From Ilex aquifolium (Eukaryota > Streptophyta > Magnoliopsida > Aquifoliales > Aquifoliaceae), in the NCBI GenBank assembly GCA_951799425.1, contig OX637392.1, positions 39,570,593 to 39,634,592 on the forward strand: a stretch of 64,000 nt of DNA, in the 5' to 3' direction. The notes beneath the pieces are model-generated. The model was not told the origin of the DNA, made no database searches, and saw nothing but the letters and a program-made list of their open reading frames with translations. The translations under genes and the position numbers were made by a program. This document shows, piece by piece, positions 34,684 to 45,612 of this stretch (positions within the stretch are counted from its first letter, which is position 1; every line of letters starts with the position of its first letter).

Positions 34684-35912
34684 GTTATATTTCCAGAAGA
34701 CCATCTTTTGCAAAGGTTGTTTACTCCTTCACTTGCCCGGAAATATGAAGAACTCTATCAAGAGAATGGTGGTCTCTCTCTCTCTCTCTTCCCCCCCCTC
34801 CCCCCTCTCTTCCCCCACCACATGAGTAAGTCGACTATGTGTTCATTGTTAGAAGACACCTGGATATCATGTGGCACACATATTTGCTTCCTAATGTAAT
34901 TATTTATGTCCAGGGTGTCTCCATTGAAAATTTAGAAGCTGGTTCTGATGGGCGTGTAGCTGCTATTAAACTCGGAAATGGATCCACCATAGATGCAGAC
35001 ACGGTAATGTATTGCTAATATCATAACTTTGTCTCAGCATTTTCTTTTTCTTTTTACATGTGCAGATTATTATCGGTATTGGAGCAAAACCTGTTGTCAG
35101 TCCCTTTGACAGTGTTGGCTTAAATACCGCTGTTGGTGGAATACAGGTTAGCACTATGGTCAATTGTTTCTTTTTTCACCAATTCAAAGCGCAATACATG
35201 AAACAATTCTACTTTTACAGTTATATTGTGCTTCACTATGTTATTAAGGACCAAGCATTCTCAATGCATGGTAGTGACTTTTGTTTCTTTTACTTTTAGG
35301 AAGATCCTGTAGGACCTGTACTTGCTAGAAGTGACCACATACATATGACATGATGTGGGTTAAGATTACAATTTGATGCCTTGATAAACTTGAAATTTAT
35401 CGAGTTCGGTATTGCATCTTCACTGCAAAAAACAAGTCTGGTTATGATATTAATTTTGGAACTGATTTGATGCTGCACAAAATTTATGAAAACAGGAAAT
35501 CTTTCACAACTGAAGTATAATTCAAAATAATGGTTGTTGGATTCTCTTCAGTTAGAAACTTATTTTCATAATCTTGATTCATTATCAGCGTTTATTTCCT
35601 TGTGCAATACCTTGATGATTGCATTGCTGCATGATGTCCAGATATGACTATCTCCCATATTTTTATTCGAGGGTCTTTGAATATGAAGTAAGCCCAAGGA
35701 AAGTTTGGTGGCAGTTTTTCGGGGACAATGGTCAGGATCTATATTTCTTGCCTTATGCATTACAAATTACAATCAAGGTTTATGTTGATCGAGTTTTATG
35801 ATGCATATTATGTTGTGTTTGCTACTGACGTATATTTCCTAATGAGCAATTGGGGAGACTCTTGAAATTGGGAATTTTGATCTGAAGATAGCTATTTTCT
35901 GGATGGACGCTG
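34684..35912 (+). pseudogene. MDAR: Monodehydroascorbate reductase (organellar type) gene fragment, five exons
   Basis: Exons: 34684-34770 (VIFPEDHLLQRLFTPSLARK), 34914-35003 (GVSIENLEAGSDGRVAAIKL), 35066-35146 (IIIGIGAKPVVSPFDSVGLN), 35642-35731 (YDYLPYFYSRVFEYEVSPRK) and 35850-35912 (GETLEIGNFDLK). Exons 2 and 3 are in phase with consensus GT/AG borders. MDAR regenerates ascorbate from monodehydroascorbate with NAD(P)H and FAD; FEYE.SPRKVWWQFFGDN is typical of the chloroplast/mitochondrial isoform. The N-terminal half, the exon after GGIQ (FAD-binding GDVA region) and the C-terminus are missing. The first exon is cut by a CT/C-rich tract, and the last acceptor reads GCAA instead of GCAG. 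No stop lies in any exon, so capture may be fairly recent. It is not expected to encode a working enzyme. Confidence 0.92.
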
Positions 35913-36074
35913 GTAATATTATTTGTTGTAGATTTCTTTTCTGTGCCTGTGTTCGCGAGGAACTCCTCCACAGCTGAAGACTCCCTCGCTAAATGGACTA
36001 TTTAGAATAGAAAATCCAGCTGAGAAATCCATCCGTAAACTTATCCTACTTCTTGAGTGTTTGTCGTAGACAAC

Positions 36075-36377
36075 TTATCGTACTCGTTTAATCATTAGTT
36101 GCGTTGTATTTCTATCAAAATTGTTATTAGCTAATATGATATAATCATCTAAACACCTCACACTGCTAAGCATATCACCTTTATGAAGTTTTATTGAATT
36201 AGGTAAAGATACTGTTTGTAAATGAGTGTAATTTTGTTTTTGAAACTGCATTGGCCTCAATTGTAGCTGCATGAGGATCAAATGGATATGCATTTGTGCT
36301 GCTGATGGATTCCCTAAATTGGCTGCTGATAGTAATGATACAAACTGTTTCACGACCTGCAATTGTAATTCAGGCAT
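36075..36377 (-). pseudogene. Possible copia gag N-terminal fragment
   Basis: An open stretch of 100 codons on the minus strand. Its second half (TVSLPNSIKLHKGD, MLSSVRCLDDYIILA) resembles the start of plant copia gag (SIKLxxxNYxxWkxxxLSSVRGxxLxdYI) with the central residues deleted. The Gln-rich first half is not recognised. Opposite strand to the captured host exons. Confidence 0.3.
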
Positions 36378-36689
36378 GAATTTCTTTAGGCCTCGTCGAA
36401 GTGTTACTGATTAATAGTTTTAGTATAGTTTACTATTTATTAATGATATATAATGTTTTGTTCTCTAAGTGACTCATATTTTGTGGTTTAAAATGCTCAA
36501 AATAATAGCATGTCTTTTACTGTTCCTTAAACAACATGTTCTTTGTAGGGATGGCTGCTCATAGAGTTCAGTGGGGTCAATTGATCTCACTGGAGTTTAG
36601 ACATATATTTGGGTGGATTCTTTTACTAATAATATTGAAAATGGTTTGACTGGTTATCTGGAAGCTTTATATTTGGTATGATAAGCTTC

Positions 36690-36940
36690 AACACAAACTG
36701 GTCCTCTGTTGTTTTTATGATGGTTAATAAAATCTATGCATTTGACTGAAACCAAGGAGATATATTCTGCATCACAAAATTCAATTTGGTTGCTCAGATT
36801 TTTTATTCGTCCATACTCACTTGTCATATCCACTTTGTTCAATATTTGTATTTATGTCTGGGCCTCTGTTGTTTTTATGATGGTTCAGAAACTCTATGCA
36901 TTTGACTGAAAACAAGGAGATACACTCTGGATTCCACAAT
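36690..36940. repeat. Local tandem duplication in CACTA interior
   Basis: A block of about 75 bp (CCTCTGTTGTTTTTATGATG to CAAGGAGATA) at 36697-36765 recurs at 36865-36935 with a few changes, offset about 168 bp. No gene seen around it. Confidence 0.85.
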
Positions 36941-37235
36941 CTTGGAATGTACACATGCATGGAGCTGGACTGCTAGAGCTGTTCAAGTTTAAGAGACATT
37001 AAATGTAATTAGAGATGCTTTAAATCCTCTTGAAGGATTAAAGCCATTTTTTCAATTTTTAAAACTTCTTGTTCTTTGATTCTTGTAATTCATTCTTTTT
37101 AGAAATAAATTTTTTTTTTTTTTTTAAAAGATGTGAAATGTATTAATTGTGTTAGTTTTTTATTGAACACAGGTATTATTGGTGTACAGGTGCAAATTTC
37201 TATTAGAATATCATTTTTTATGAATTATTTAAAAA

Positions 37236-37860
37236 AAAAATTAGCTTTTTTGCGACGAAATTAAAATCGTCGCGAAAAATTGCAAGAACAATCTTTTTGC
37301 GACGATTTCTATACGTCGCAAATGTAATTATTTTTTACATTTTTATTTTTGTAAAAAAATTATTCGCGACGAATTTTTTACGTCGCGAAAAATTAATTAA
37401 ATTATTATTTTTTACTTTTTATTTTTTAAAAAAGTTATTCGCGACGATTTTTTAACGTCGCTAAAAATTAATTCAATTATTATTTTTTACTTTTTATTTT
37501 TAAAAAAATTATTCGCGACGATTTTTTTACGTCGCTAAAAATTAATTAAATTTTTATTTTTATTTTTTTATTTGTGTAAAAAATTATTGGCGACGATTTT
37601 TTTACGTCGCAAAAAATTAATTAAATTATTATTTTTTATTTTGTTACCCTGGTGGAATAGATTTTAGCTACGTTTTGTTACCTTTTCGCGACGTTTTTTT
37701 TGCGATGAAAATAAATTTACGTCGCAAAATGTTTTCTGCGACGAGGCTATTGCAACGAACATGCGACGAAAAAAAAAACGTCGCAAAAAATATTTGGCGA
37801 CGATTTTTTTTAATTTAGCGACGAAAAAAATCGTCGCAAAAAACGATTTTTGTTGTAGTG
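37236..37860. repeat. Right subterminal repeat array of CACTA
   Basis: Several GCGACGATTTTTT...CGTCGC hairpins on a ~74-bp tandem period (near 37375, 37441, 37514 and 37589), ending in TTTTTGTTGTAGTG. These mirror the left array, so the whole element is bounded by matching hairpin clusters. Confidence 0.93.
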
Positions 37861-37863
37861 TGA

Positions 37864-39475
37864 TTAACCAAATAGCAAGCACTGTTGACAAAGCCCAAAA
37901 ATTCTTAAACATCTCTGCATAAGAGATCATACAACATACTCTCTCTAAAAGAGTCCTCTACAACCCCATTTTGTTGTGGAGTATACCGGAAAGTTAGATG
38001 TCTGACAATGTCTTCATCTCTACAGAACTCATCAAACTCACCTCAAAAAAATTTCAAACCATTATCTATTCTGAGACGCTTGGCTTTCTTACCTGTCTAT
38101 TTCTCAATTAAAGTCTTCCATTGACTTGAAAGTCACAAAAACATCACTCTTGCATTTCAAAAAATAAACTCAAACCTTTCTTGAATAATCATCAATAAAA
38201 GTCAAAAAATACTTAGAGTCACCCTTAGACGGAACCTAAGAAGGACTCCAAAGGTCTGAGTGAATGTAATCAATTGTACATTTAGACTTGTGAATAGCTA
38301 TACTGAGGTGGTGTTTGATAAAACTGAAAGCCGAATCCTGAAAAAATGAACTATGAATTTTAAGTGATGAGTGCTAAATTTTTTAATTTGCAGACTATTT
38401 GATATCCACTAAAATTTAATGATTGTATTGAATTAAACTGTTTGACAAATATAAAGACCTAAAGTCTGAAAAATTATTATTATTCTAATTTTTCCATTCT
38501 TTTTAACCATCTTATTGTAACTACTATATTCCGACCATTGTGGTGGTGGTTGCAGTGGCACAATATTAGTGGTGGCGACAACACAATGGTGATGGTGGCG
38601 CAATTGTGATGGTGATAATGGCGGCACAATGGTGGTGGTGGTAGTAGTGGTGGTGGGCTTGGTGGCGGCGACACAATGGTGGCGGTGGTAATGGCAGCAT
38701 AATGGTGGTGGTGGTGGTTGTGGATGGTGGGTATTGAAAAGTTAAGAGTGTAAAATGTATAGAGAGTATATTTGTCCATTATGAAAATTTTATAAAATTC
38801 TTACTGACTATAATTTTAAGCATTAAGTGATAAGTAAGTGACTGGCTACTTAAAGGTTTAGCCGATTTTTAAGAGTTTAAAATATTAAGTGGTATAAATT
38901 TTAGGTTATCAAACGATTTTAATTCATTAAGTGCTTAAAGTATTCAGTTCATTAAGTGGTATTATCAAACAACCCATGAACTTGACTATGTACTATTTTC
39001 TGAAGACATATTGCTCATAAAAAAAGCTTCTCAATTTTTTGTTTGTCAACCAAACCTTGTTTACTCAATACTTTCATCCTCCTCTCGCTCATGTGGCATG
39101 AACACATATGTCATAGCTAGGTAGTATCTGAATCTGAAATTTTTGAGATGACACACCAAATGAACCAATCACAGTATCACCCTGAAGAACATAAAGGTCA
39201 TTAATTTTTTACCTTTCATCACAACTAGAGAGCCCCTACAAACCATTAGAGCTTCATTTTCAGTAGAAAATTTACAACCAATGGAGTCTAAAGTACCCAA
39301 AGAAATCAATTTTTTTTTATTTTGGAACATTTTGAACTTCTGTCAAAATCCTCACAACTCCATAAACAATATTTTGTTCCTTTATACACTATCATCGATT
39401 TTCAGATTTTTATTTTTCTTTATCTGAATTTCTTTCAACTGATTGATCTCTATTATTATTAGAGGAATTGTCATG
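37864..39475 (-). pseudogene. Copia A integrase and GAG-pre-integrase, split by a MITE
   Basis: 37864-38306 on the minus strand reads as the copia integrase core (KCTIDYIHSDLW, KYFLTFIDDYSRK, then a stop-ridden stretch up to the conserved YTPQQNG-like region). 38980-39475 holds the GAG-pre-integrase domain (GCKFSTENEALMVCRGSLVV, LAMTYVFMPHERGG with degraded His/Cys pattern). They are one frame before insertion of the MITE at 38306/38977. Several stops and frameshifts. The upstream gag lies beyond the Tat insertion, at 52303. Confidence 0.8.
38307..38976. mobile_element. MITE (670 bp) with GTG-repeat core
   Basis: Ends GGTGGTGTTTGATAAAAC and GGTATTATCAAACAACCCA are imperfect TIRs, flanked by TGA on both sides (38304-38306, 38977-38979), within integrase coding. 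The centre (38530-38728) is a (ATGGTGGTGG)n-like array. A 3-bp TSD suits a PIF/Harbinger-type MITE, though the superfamily is uncertain. ORFs within encode only low-complexity His/Pro runs. Confidence 0.75.
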
Positions 39476-39480
39476 ATGAC

Positions 39481-40042
39481 TGATGGTACTCAAAATTAAT
39501 CCTAAGCAGGAGCTCAGCCCCGGAGATCAGGTCCGGAGGTCGGTTCGGAGCTCCAGAGATCAGAGGTCCAGAGCTCCTGCTCCACCCAAGCAGAACGGCA
39601 GCCTGATCAATAGGGGAAGCAGCTGGGTGATAGCTGGCATCTCCCAAACAGAAATCAAGCAACATCCCGAGCGGGAAACCCTTAATTGATCAGGATCCCC
39701 TCCTTAGATTAAGGGGGATCTCATGAATAGGGGGCTAGGATCTCGGTAGAGATCTTGGAGGACTAGGAGCAATATTATAAATACTATACATAACCCCAAG
39801 GGAAAGGGGATGAATAAGCATTCAAGAATCATCAATAAAGGCAAAGGAGCAAGAGTCTCCATTAGGAAGAGTGGACTAGCCGAGCTCCCAAGTCGGTGAA
39901 CCACTATATTTCTACGTGTTACACACATCACACCTCGGACAACTAGAGCATTCAACCACCAATTCACGGGCCTTGTAGCTCAGATCTGTTCCTAGCAATT
40001 ATACTCTAACTCGCTGCTCATTCACGTGAAATAACACCATCA
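39481..40042 (+). repeat. 5' LTR of Tat element
   Basis: TGATGGTACTC to ACACCATCA; ends form TGATGGT/ACACCATCA inverted repeats. Contains TATAAATA at 39774-39783, a plausible TATA box. Confidence 0.96.
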
Positions 40043-40045
40043 GTT

Positions 40046-40063
40046 TGGCGCCGTCTATGGGAA
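40046..40063 (+). other. Primer-binding site, Tat element
   Basis: TGGCGCCGTCTATGGGAA, three bases after the LTR; the TGGCGCCGTCTGTGGGAA type usual in this lineage. Confidence 0.85.
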
Positions 40064-40104
40064 CGACAGTTCTTGTTACAAATATACTGATTCTTCAGTA
40101 ATTG

Positions 40105-41598
40105 ATGGTCTCTACACGAAACATGAGTAAAAGTCAGATGAATCCCCCAAGAACGCAGAATCCCCAGGAGGTCACCAGTGGGAGGCAACCGAAAAACCTT
40201 CATGATTTCATCCCCACTGCTGAAAACGACCCTCCTACGGTGGATCCTCCTCCTAACAATGAACTAGACTCCCTTCGCCTGGTCAATCAACGCTTACTCC
40301 AACAAAACGAAGAGCTCTTGAAGCTCTTACAAGGTCCCCAGCAAACGCAACCAGTCCGGCGGGGCCCAAACGATCTTCCTCCTAGGGAACGGCAATGCCT
40401 TGATCCCCTCAGGGAAGCGAATGAAGGAGCGGAAAGCAGTCAAGCACCCCATCAGCCGCCTAGGAGGGGGATTAATGAAGAAGCACAAAGCCAGAACAAA
40501 GGATTGGAGAGGAATGATTTCCTTCCTTTTCAACAGGAGAGAATGGAGCAATACTGGGAGCACCGCTTCAAGGACATCCAGCAAGAGCTCAGCCACGTGA
40601 GAGAAGCAGTGAAGGTCAAAACCCATGTATCGATGGATGCCTTGGTGCAACAAACTGAATCCCCATTCACTCCCGGGGTACTGCATTTCCCCCTTCCTCC
40701 GAAGTTCAGAGTACCTCAGATGGAGGTTTTCGATGGGACAAAAGACCCCGTGGATCACCTCAACACCTACAAAAACCAAATGGAGTTGCACGGGTACCAG
40801 GACCCTGTGCGATGTAGGGCCTTTGCCATCACCCTCAAGGGATCCGCCTTAGCATGGTTCCATAGGCTTCCCCCAGCCTCGATCTCTTCTTTCAAAGAAC
40901 TCTTCATCTCCTTTGTGTCTCACTTCATCGGAGCTCGGATCTATAGGAAGCCGAGCTATCATTTATTAAATATAAAACAGAGGCCCGACGAGAACCTGCG
41001 ATCCTATGTACAAAGGTTAAATTCAGAATCTCTGAAGGTAGATATTCCTGACGAAAAGTTTGCCATTACTGCTTTCATTGCTGGATTAGGAGTGCAGTCA
41101 AAAGATTTGATGTTCTCTGTATCTAAGAACCCTCAAGCAAGCATGGCCGAGGTGTTAGCCAAGGCAGAAAAGTATATAAACGGTGAAGAAACACTCCTTT
41201 CCAAGGTAGGGAGTACATCCTCACGAAAGGAGAAGGAAAAAGAAGAGAAGAGAAATGACCGAAGTCCCAAGAAAGAAAAAGGGCGAGAAAGGTCTCCAAG
41301 GAGGGATAGAGATCGCTCACCGAAGAGAAGAGGAAATGTTAGAGACCGCTTGGGCCCCATGCAGCCTGAGCTACAGCCTAGATACGGACCTCAGCGATTC
41401 ACTCCTCTCACCGCCACTGTGTCCCAAGTTCTGTATGAGGTCCAAAAGGAGAAATTCTTAAGGTGGCCACCTCGGATGAAGGCAGATCCAGCAAAGAGAG
41501 ACCCCACAAAGTATTGTGACTACCACAGGGATCATGGTCACCATACTGATGACTGCATTCAATTAAAAAAGGAGATCGAGTTCTTAATTCAACGATGA
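40105..41598 (+). CDS. Gag of Tat element (497 aa)
   Basis: ATG at 40105 (MVSTRNMSKSQMNPP), 42 bp after the PBS. A Pro/Gln-rich N-terminus, a coiled stretch (LRLVNQRLLQQNEELLKLL), then the retrotransposon gag domain (FRVPQMEVFDGTKDPVDHLN, ALAWFHRLPPASISSFKEL, DENLRSYVQRLNSE). A Lys/Glu/Arg-rich basic tail and a modified knuckle CDYHRDHGHHTDDC follow, where the second Cys is His as usual in Tat. It ends with TGA at 41596-41598; the protease follows in the same frame, so the stop is either a nonsense mutation or a read-through point. Open along its full length. Confidence 0.93.
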   Translation: MVSTRNMSKSQMNPPRTQNPQEVTSGRQPKNLHDFIPTAENDPPTVDPPPNNELDSLRLVNQRLLQQNEELLKLLQGPQQTQPVRRGPNDLPPRERQCLDPLREANEGAESSQAPHQPPRRGINEEAQSQNKGLERNDFLPFQQERMEQYWEHRFKDIQQELSHVREAVKVKTHVSMDALVQQTESPFTPGVLHFPLPPKFRVPQMEVFDGTKDPVDHLNTYKNQMELHGYQDPVRCRAFAITLKGSALAWFHRLPPASISSFKELFISFVSHFIGARIYRKPSYHLLNIKQRPDENLRSYVQRLNSESLKVDIPDEKFAITAFIAGLGVQSKDLMFSVSKNPQASMAEVLAKAEKYINGEETLLSKVGSTSSRKEKEKEEKRNDRSPKKEKGRERSPRRDRDRSPKRRGNVRDRLGPMQPELQPRYGPQRFTPLTATVSQVLYEVQKEKFLRWPPRMKADPAKRDPTKYCDYHRDHGHHTDDCIQLKKEIEFLIQR

Positions 41599-42351
41599 CA
41601 GTTACGTCGCTTTGTGGCCCATGATAACCAGAATCGAGCTCTTCCACCGCTGCCACCTCAACAGCAGGCACCTGCGCTACATCAGCAGCCTCTAGGTGAG
41701 ATCAGAGTAATATCAGGAGGATTTGCGGGAGGCGGAGAGTCCAGCTCAGCCAGGAAAGCGCACCTCCGACGAATCAGAGCCGAAGAAGCTCTCGAAGTGC
41801 ATACTATATCCAAAGCACCACGCTTAGACACAGCTATCACTTTTTCAAATTCTGATTTGGAGGGATGCCAATACCCCCATGATGATCCATTGGTGGTAAG
41901 AGTCGTGGTAGCTAACAGGACCGTTCATCGAGTTCTGATCGATAACGGGAGCTCGGCAGACATCATTTTTGCACCTGCCTTCGACAAGATGGACATAGGA
42001 AGGGAAATACTCAAACCTGTAAGTACTCACTTGCTAGGATTCTCAGGAGAAAGGGTGTTCCCTCTGGGCTCAATCCAACTCGTGCTCATCCTAGGGGACC
42101 CACCTTGCCAAGTCACCACGACCGTAAAATTCCTAGTGGTTGATGCACCTTCTGCATACAATATCCTGCTTGGAAGGCCCTCCCTTAATTCTATAAGGGC
42201 TATCCCGTCTGCCTATCACTTAGTCGTCAAATTTCCTACAGAAAATAGAATCGGAGTGGTCCGGGGAGACCAGCGTGTAGCAAGAGAATGCTACATGGTG
42301 TCTGTAAAGATGAAAGAGGTTAAAACATCCAATTGGATGAACTCGACATGA
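41599..42351 (+). pseudogene. Protease region of Tat element
   Basis: Same frame as gag after the TGA. Contains the aspartic protease with VLIDNGSSADIIF (D-N-G-S, the Tat-type active site), LGFSGE and YNILLGRPSLN. It ends at TGA 42349-42351; RT continues in another frame from about 42333, so a small indel lies around 42310-42340. Confidence 0.88.
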
Positions 42352-45300
42352 GGGATGAGCTGGAAACAAGACCAATGCCCTCAGAAGAGCTGGAACCAAT
42401 TCAGCTTGACAAGGAGCCAGAACACCTCGTTTATATAAGGTCCAAGCTGAGCAGAGAGGTCAAAACCCTTCTCATCCAGTTCTTGAAGAAAAATATAGGA
42501 GTGTTTGCCTGGAAACAAGAAGATATGGAAGGTATTGACCCCTTGATCATCACGCACAAGCTCAGCGTGAATCCTACCGGCAAACCTATCAAACATAAGC
42601 GAAGAAGTTTCACCCCGGAACGCCAAAAAGCAATCAACGAAGAGGTCGGCAAACTCCTCCACGCAAAGGCCATCAGGGAAGTTGACTACCCTACCTGGCT
42701 AGCAAATGTGGTTCTTGTCAAAAAAACCAATGGTAAGTGGCGACTGTGCATCGACTTCACTGATCTCAACCGAGCATGCCCCAAGGATAGCTTTCCCTTA
42801 CCTCGGATCGACTTAATAGTGGACGCCACAGCCGGACACGAGCTCCTTAGCTTCATGGACGTCTTCTCAGGTTATAACCAGATCAGGATGGATCCTAATG
42901 ACCAAGAGAATACCTCATTTGTGACTGAACAGGGAACATACTGTTATCAGGTCATGCCTTTTGGATTGAAAAACGCTGGAGCCACTTACCAGCAGTTGGT
43001 GAATAGGATGTTCCAAAAGCAGATAGATGCATCCATGGAAGTTTACATCGACGACATGTTAGTAAAGTCACTGAAGGCAGAACTCCACATCGAGCACCTA
43101 GCTGAATCATTCCAGATCCTAAAGGAATACAAGATGAAGCTCAACCCTGCGAAGTGTGCATTCGGGGTCTCGGCAGGAAAGTTTCTGGGTTTTATAGTTA
43201 GCAGCCGGGGAATTGAAGCTAACCTAGAGAAGGTTAGGGCGGTGGTAGATATGCAGTCACCATCCAACACAAGGGAGGTACAACGCTTGACAGGTAGAAT
43301 AGCTGCCTTGAGCCGTTTTGTGTCCAGGTCAAGCGATAAGTGCCAGCCATTCTTTCAAGTCTTGAAGAAGGCATTCCAGTGGGATACCGAGTGCGAAGAA
43401 GCATTCAAAGCCCTGAAAAGTTATATGAACTCCCCCCCCCCCCCCCCCCCCCGCGTTTTGGTGAGCCCTTTAGAGGGGGAAGTCCTTACTTTCTACCTGG
43501 CAGTGTCAGATTTTTCAACAAGCGCAGCGCTGGTTAAGGAGCGAGACAGAGGTCAGCAACCAGTCTACTACTGCAACAGAGCTCTGAGGGGGGCGGAGGA
43601 GAGATATCCAAAGATGGAGAAACTCGTTTTAGCTCTGGTTACAACAGCTAGGAGACTTAGGCCCTATTTTCAGGCTCATACTATCGAGGTTCCAACAGAC
43701 CAGCCAATGAAGCAAGTACTACATAAGCCGGAATCTTCTGGAAGGTTGGTTAAATGGGCCATAGAGCTCAGTGAGTTTTATATCAGGTATAAGCCAAGGA
43801 CTACCATCAAAGGGCATATTTTGGCGGATTTCATTGCAGAATTCACAGCGGCAGCACCTATGGAGATCACGGAGTTAGTACCCGACCTCCCCATGTGGAG
43901 GCTTTCTGTAGATGGAGCTGCCAATGCTCAAGGGAGTGGTGCAGGTATAATCCTGACCTCTCCAGATGGAATAGATGTCGAATATGCCCTTAGGTTTGGA
44001 TTTAAGGCTTCAAATAACGAAGCTGAGTATGAAGCTGTCATCGCTGGGCTCAATCTTGCTCATTCTATGGAAGCAGAACAGCTGGAAATCTGCAGTGACT
44101 CTCAACTAGTGGTGAAACAGATGGAGGAGTCCTACGAAGCGAGGGGCGAAAAAATGGTCCTTTACCTCAGAAAGGTACGAGAACTAATCAAGAATTTTGT
44201 GCAGGTTAAGGTCAGACACATTCCCAGGACAGAGAATTCACGAGCAGATGCGTTGGCAAGGTTAGCAACTGCCTCACAAGAGGACTTGGATAGGCTAATA
44301 CCAGTGGAGCACCTTCCAGAGCCTTCAGTAAGCGTTGAAAAAGAAGAAATGCTACCAATCGTAGCTCAGCCGAGCTGGATGAACTCCATCATAGGGTACT
44401 TGCAGAACGGAACCTTGCCAAACGATGCTAAGGAGGCCTCCAAGCTGAGAACCATGTCAGCCAGATTTTCTTTGCTGCAAGGAAATCTGTACAAACGAGG
44501 ATTTTCAGCACCTCTCCTTAAATGCGTGGGAGATGAAGACGCCAACTATATACTCAGAGAAGTACATGAGGGAATATGTGGCAATCACATCGGAGCTCGG
44601 GCCTTGGCAGGAAAAATACTGAGGCAAGGGTATTATTGGCCCACTATGCTCAAAGATGCCACCGAATTGGTCAAGAAATGTAAGACTTGCCAGGAATATG
44701 CCAACATTTCCCATTGTCCACCCGAGCTATTGACCTCGGTGATAAGCCCATGGCCTTTCCAACAGTGGGGTTTGGACATACTTGGACCCCTTCCCACCGG
44801 TGTGGGACAATGCAAGTATGCTATCATCGGGGTGGATTACTTCACCAAGTGGGCGGAGGTCGAACCTTTGGCAGCAATCACCGAGCAAAAGGTCCAAAAC
44901 TTCGTCTGGAAATCTATAGTGTGCAGGTTTGGAGTTCCCAGAGCAGTCGTATCCGACAATGGAAAAAAATTTGACAACCCAAAGTTTAAAAGGTTTTGTG
45001 CTGAGCTCGGGATAAAAAAACTACTTCTCAGCTCCAGCACATCCTCAATCCAATGAGCAAGCAGAGGTCACCATCAGAACCATAAAAGCAGCTCTGAAGA
45101 CCAAACTAGAAAACCTTAAAGGCAAGTGGGTGGAGTACATCCCTGAAGTATTGTGGGCCTACAGGACTACCGCCAGGTCTGCAACTCAGGAAACCTCGTT
45201 TGCTCTGGCTTTTGGAACCGAGGCAGTGGCACCTGTCGAGGTAGGGCTCCAATCACCTAGGGTGGATTTTGCAGACGCCGAACACAATGATGAATCTCTC

Positions 45301-45612
45301 CTACTGAACCTCGATCTCTTGGATGAAAAGAGAGACAGAGCTCTACATCGCGTCCAAAGTTACCAAAGGAAAACCGCAAGATACTACGACAGGAAGGTTA
45401 GGCACAGAAGTTTTAAGGTTGGAGACTTGGTGCTTAGGAGGCTCCTGCTTGCGAGCAAGGATCCCACACATGGGAAATTGGGGCCAAACTGGGAAGGCCC
45501 CTACGTCGTTTCAAGGGTGATTAGGCCGGGGAACTATGAGCTACAAACAGAAGAAGGAAAGATCCTACCTCACTCTTGGAATGCCGAGCATCTTAAAAGA
45601 TTCTTTCAGTAA
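42352..45612 (+). pseudogene. Pol of Tat element: RT, RNase H, archaeal-type RNase H, integrase
   Basis: RT: YPTWLANVVLVKKTNGKWRL, PKDSFPLPRIDLIVDATAG, catalytic VYIDDMLVKS. The first RNase H has lost its acidic pattern (YLAVSDFSTSAALVKERD). The second RNase H is intact by motif: VDGAANAQGSGAG (Asp), NNEAEYEAVIAGL (Glu), CSDSQLVV (Asp), SRADALARLA (Asp). Integrase: HHCC finger (CGNHIGARALAGK, CKTCQEY), WGLDILGPLP (Asp), VVSDNGKKF (Asp) and a Glu after 45056. One surplus A in a seven-A run (45014-45020) shifts frame, so the integrase end continues in a second open piece (45130-45612, GPYVVSRVIRPGNYEL to FFQ). A 21-C run lies at 43432-43452. Confidence 0.95.
43432..43452 (+). repeat. In-frame poly(C) tract, 21 bp
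   Basis: Twenty-one consecutive C encode a run of Pro between RT and RNase H without breaking the frame. Assembly error in such a run is possible. Confidence 0.9.

Larger units (their letters stand above)
19478..37860 (+). mobile_element. 18.4-kb CACTA transposon carrying captured host gene pieces
   Basis: Perfect terminal inverted repeats CACTACAACAAAAA and TTTTTGTTGTAGTG, 3-bp TSD TGA (19475-19477 and 37861-37863), and dense palindromic GCGACG/CGTCGC subterminal repeats at both ends. It splits the copia A integrase. It contains a full-length chromovirus (22317-32120) and, between that and the right subterminal block, fragments of an armadillo-repeat gene and a monodehydroascorbate reductase gene. 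No transposase was recognised, so it would depend on one in trans. Without the nested chromovirus it is about 8.6 kb. Confidence 0.95.

Noticed and set aside
35296..35360. Exon-like stretch after TTTTAG reading EDPVGPVLARSDHIHM
   Set aside because: I could not place it in MDAR or any family with confidence; left unannotated as an exon.
38480..38779. His/Pro-rich minus-strand ORF of 99 codons
   Set aside because: Translation of a GTG/ATG trinucleotide array in a MITE.
40327..40791. Minus-strand ORF of 154 codons in Tat gag
   Set aside because: Antisense shadow of the gag coding frame; no motif.
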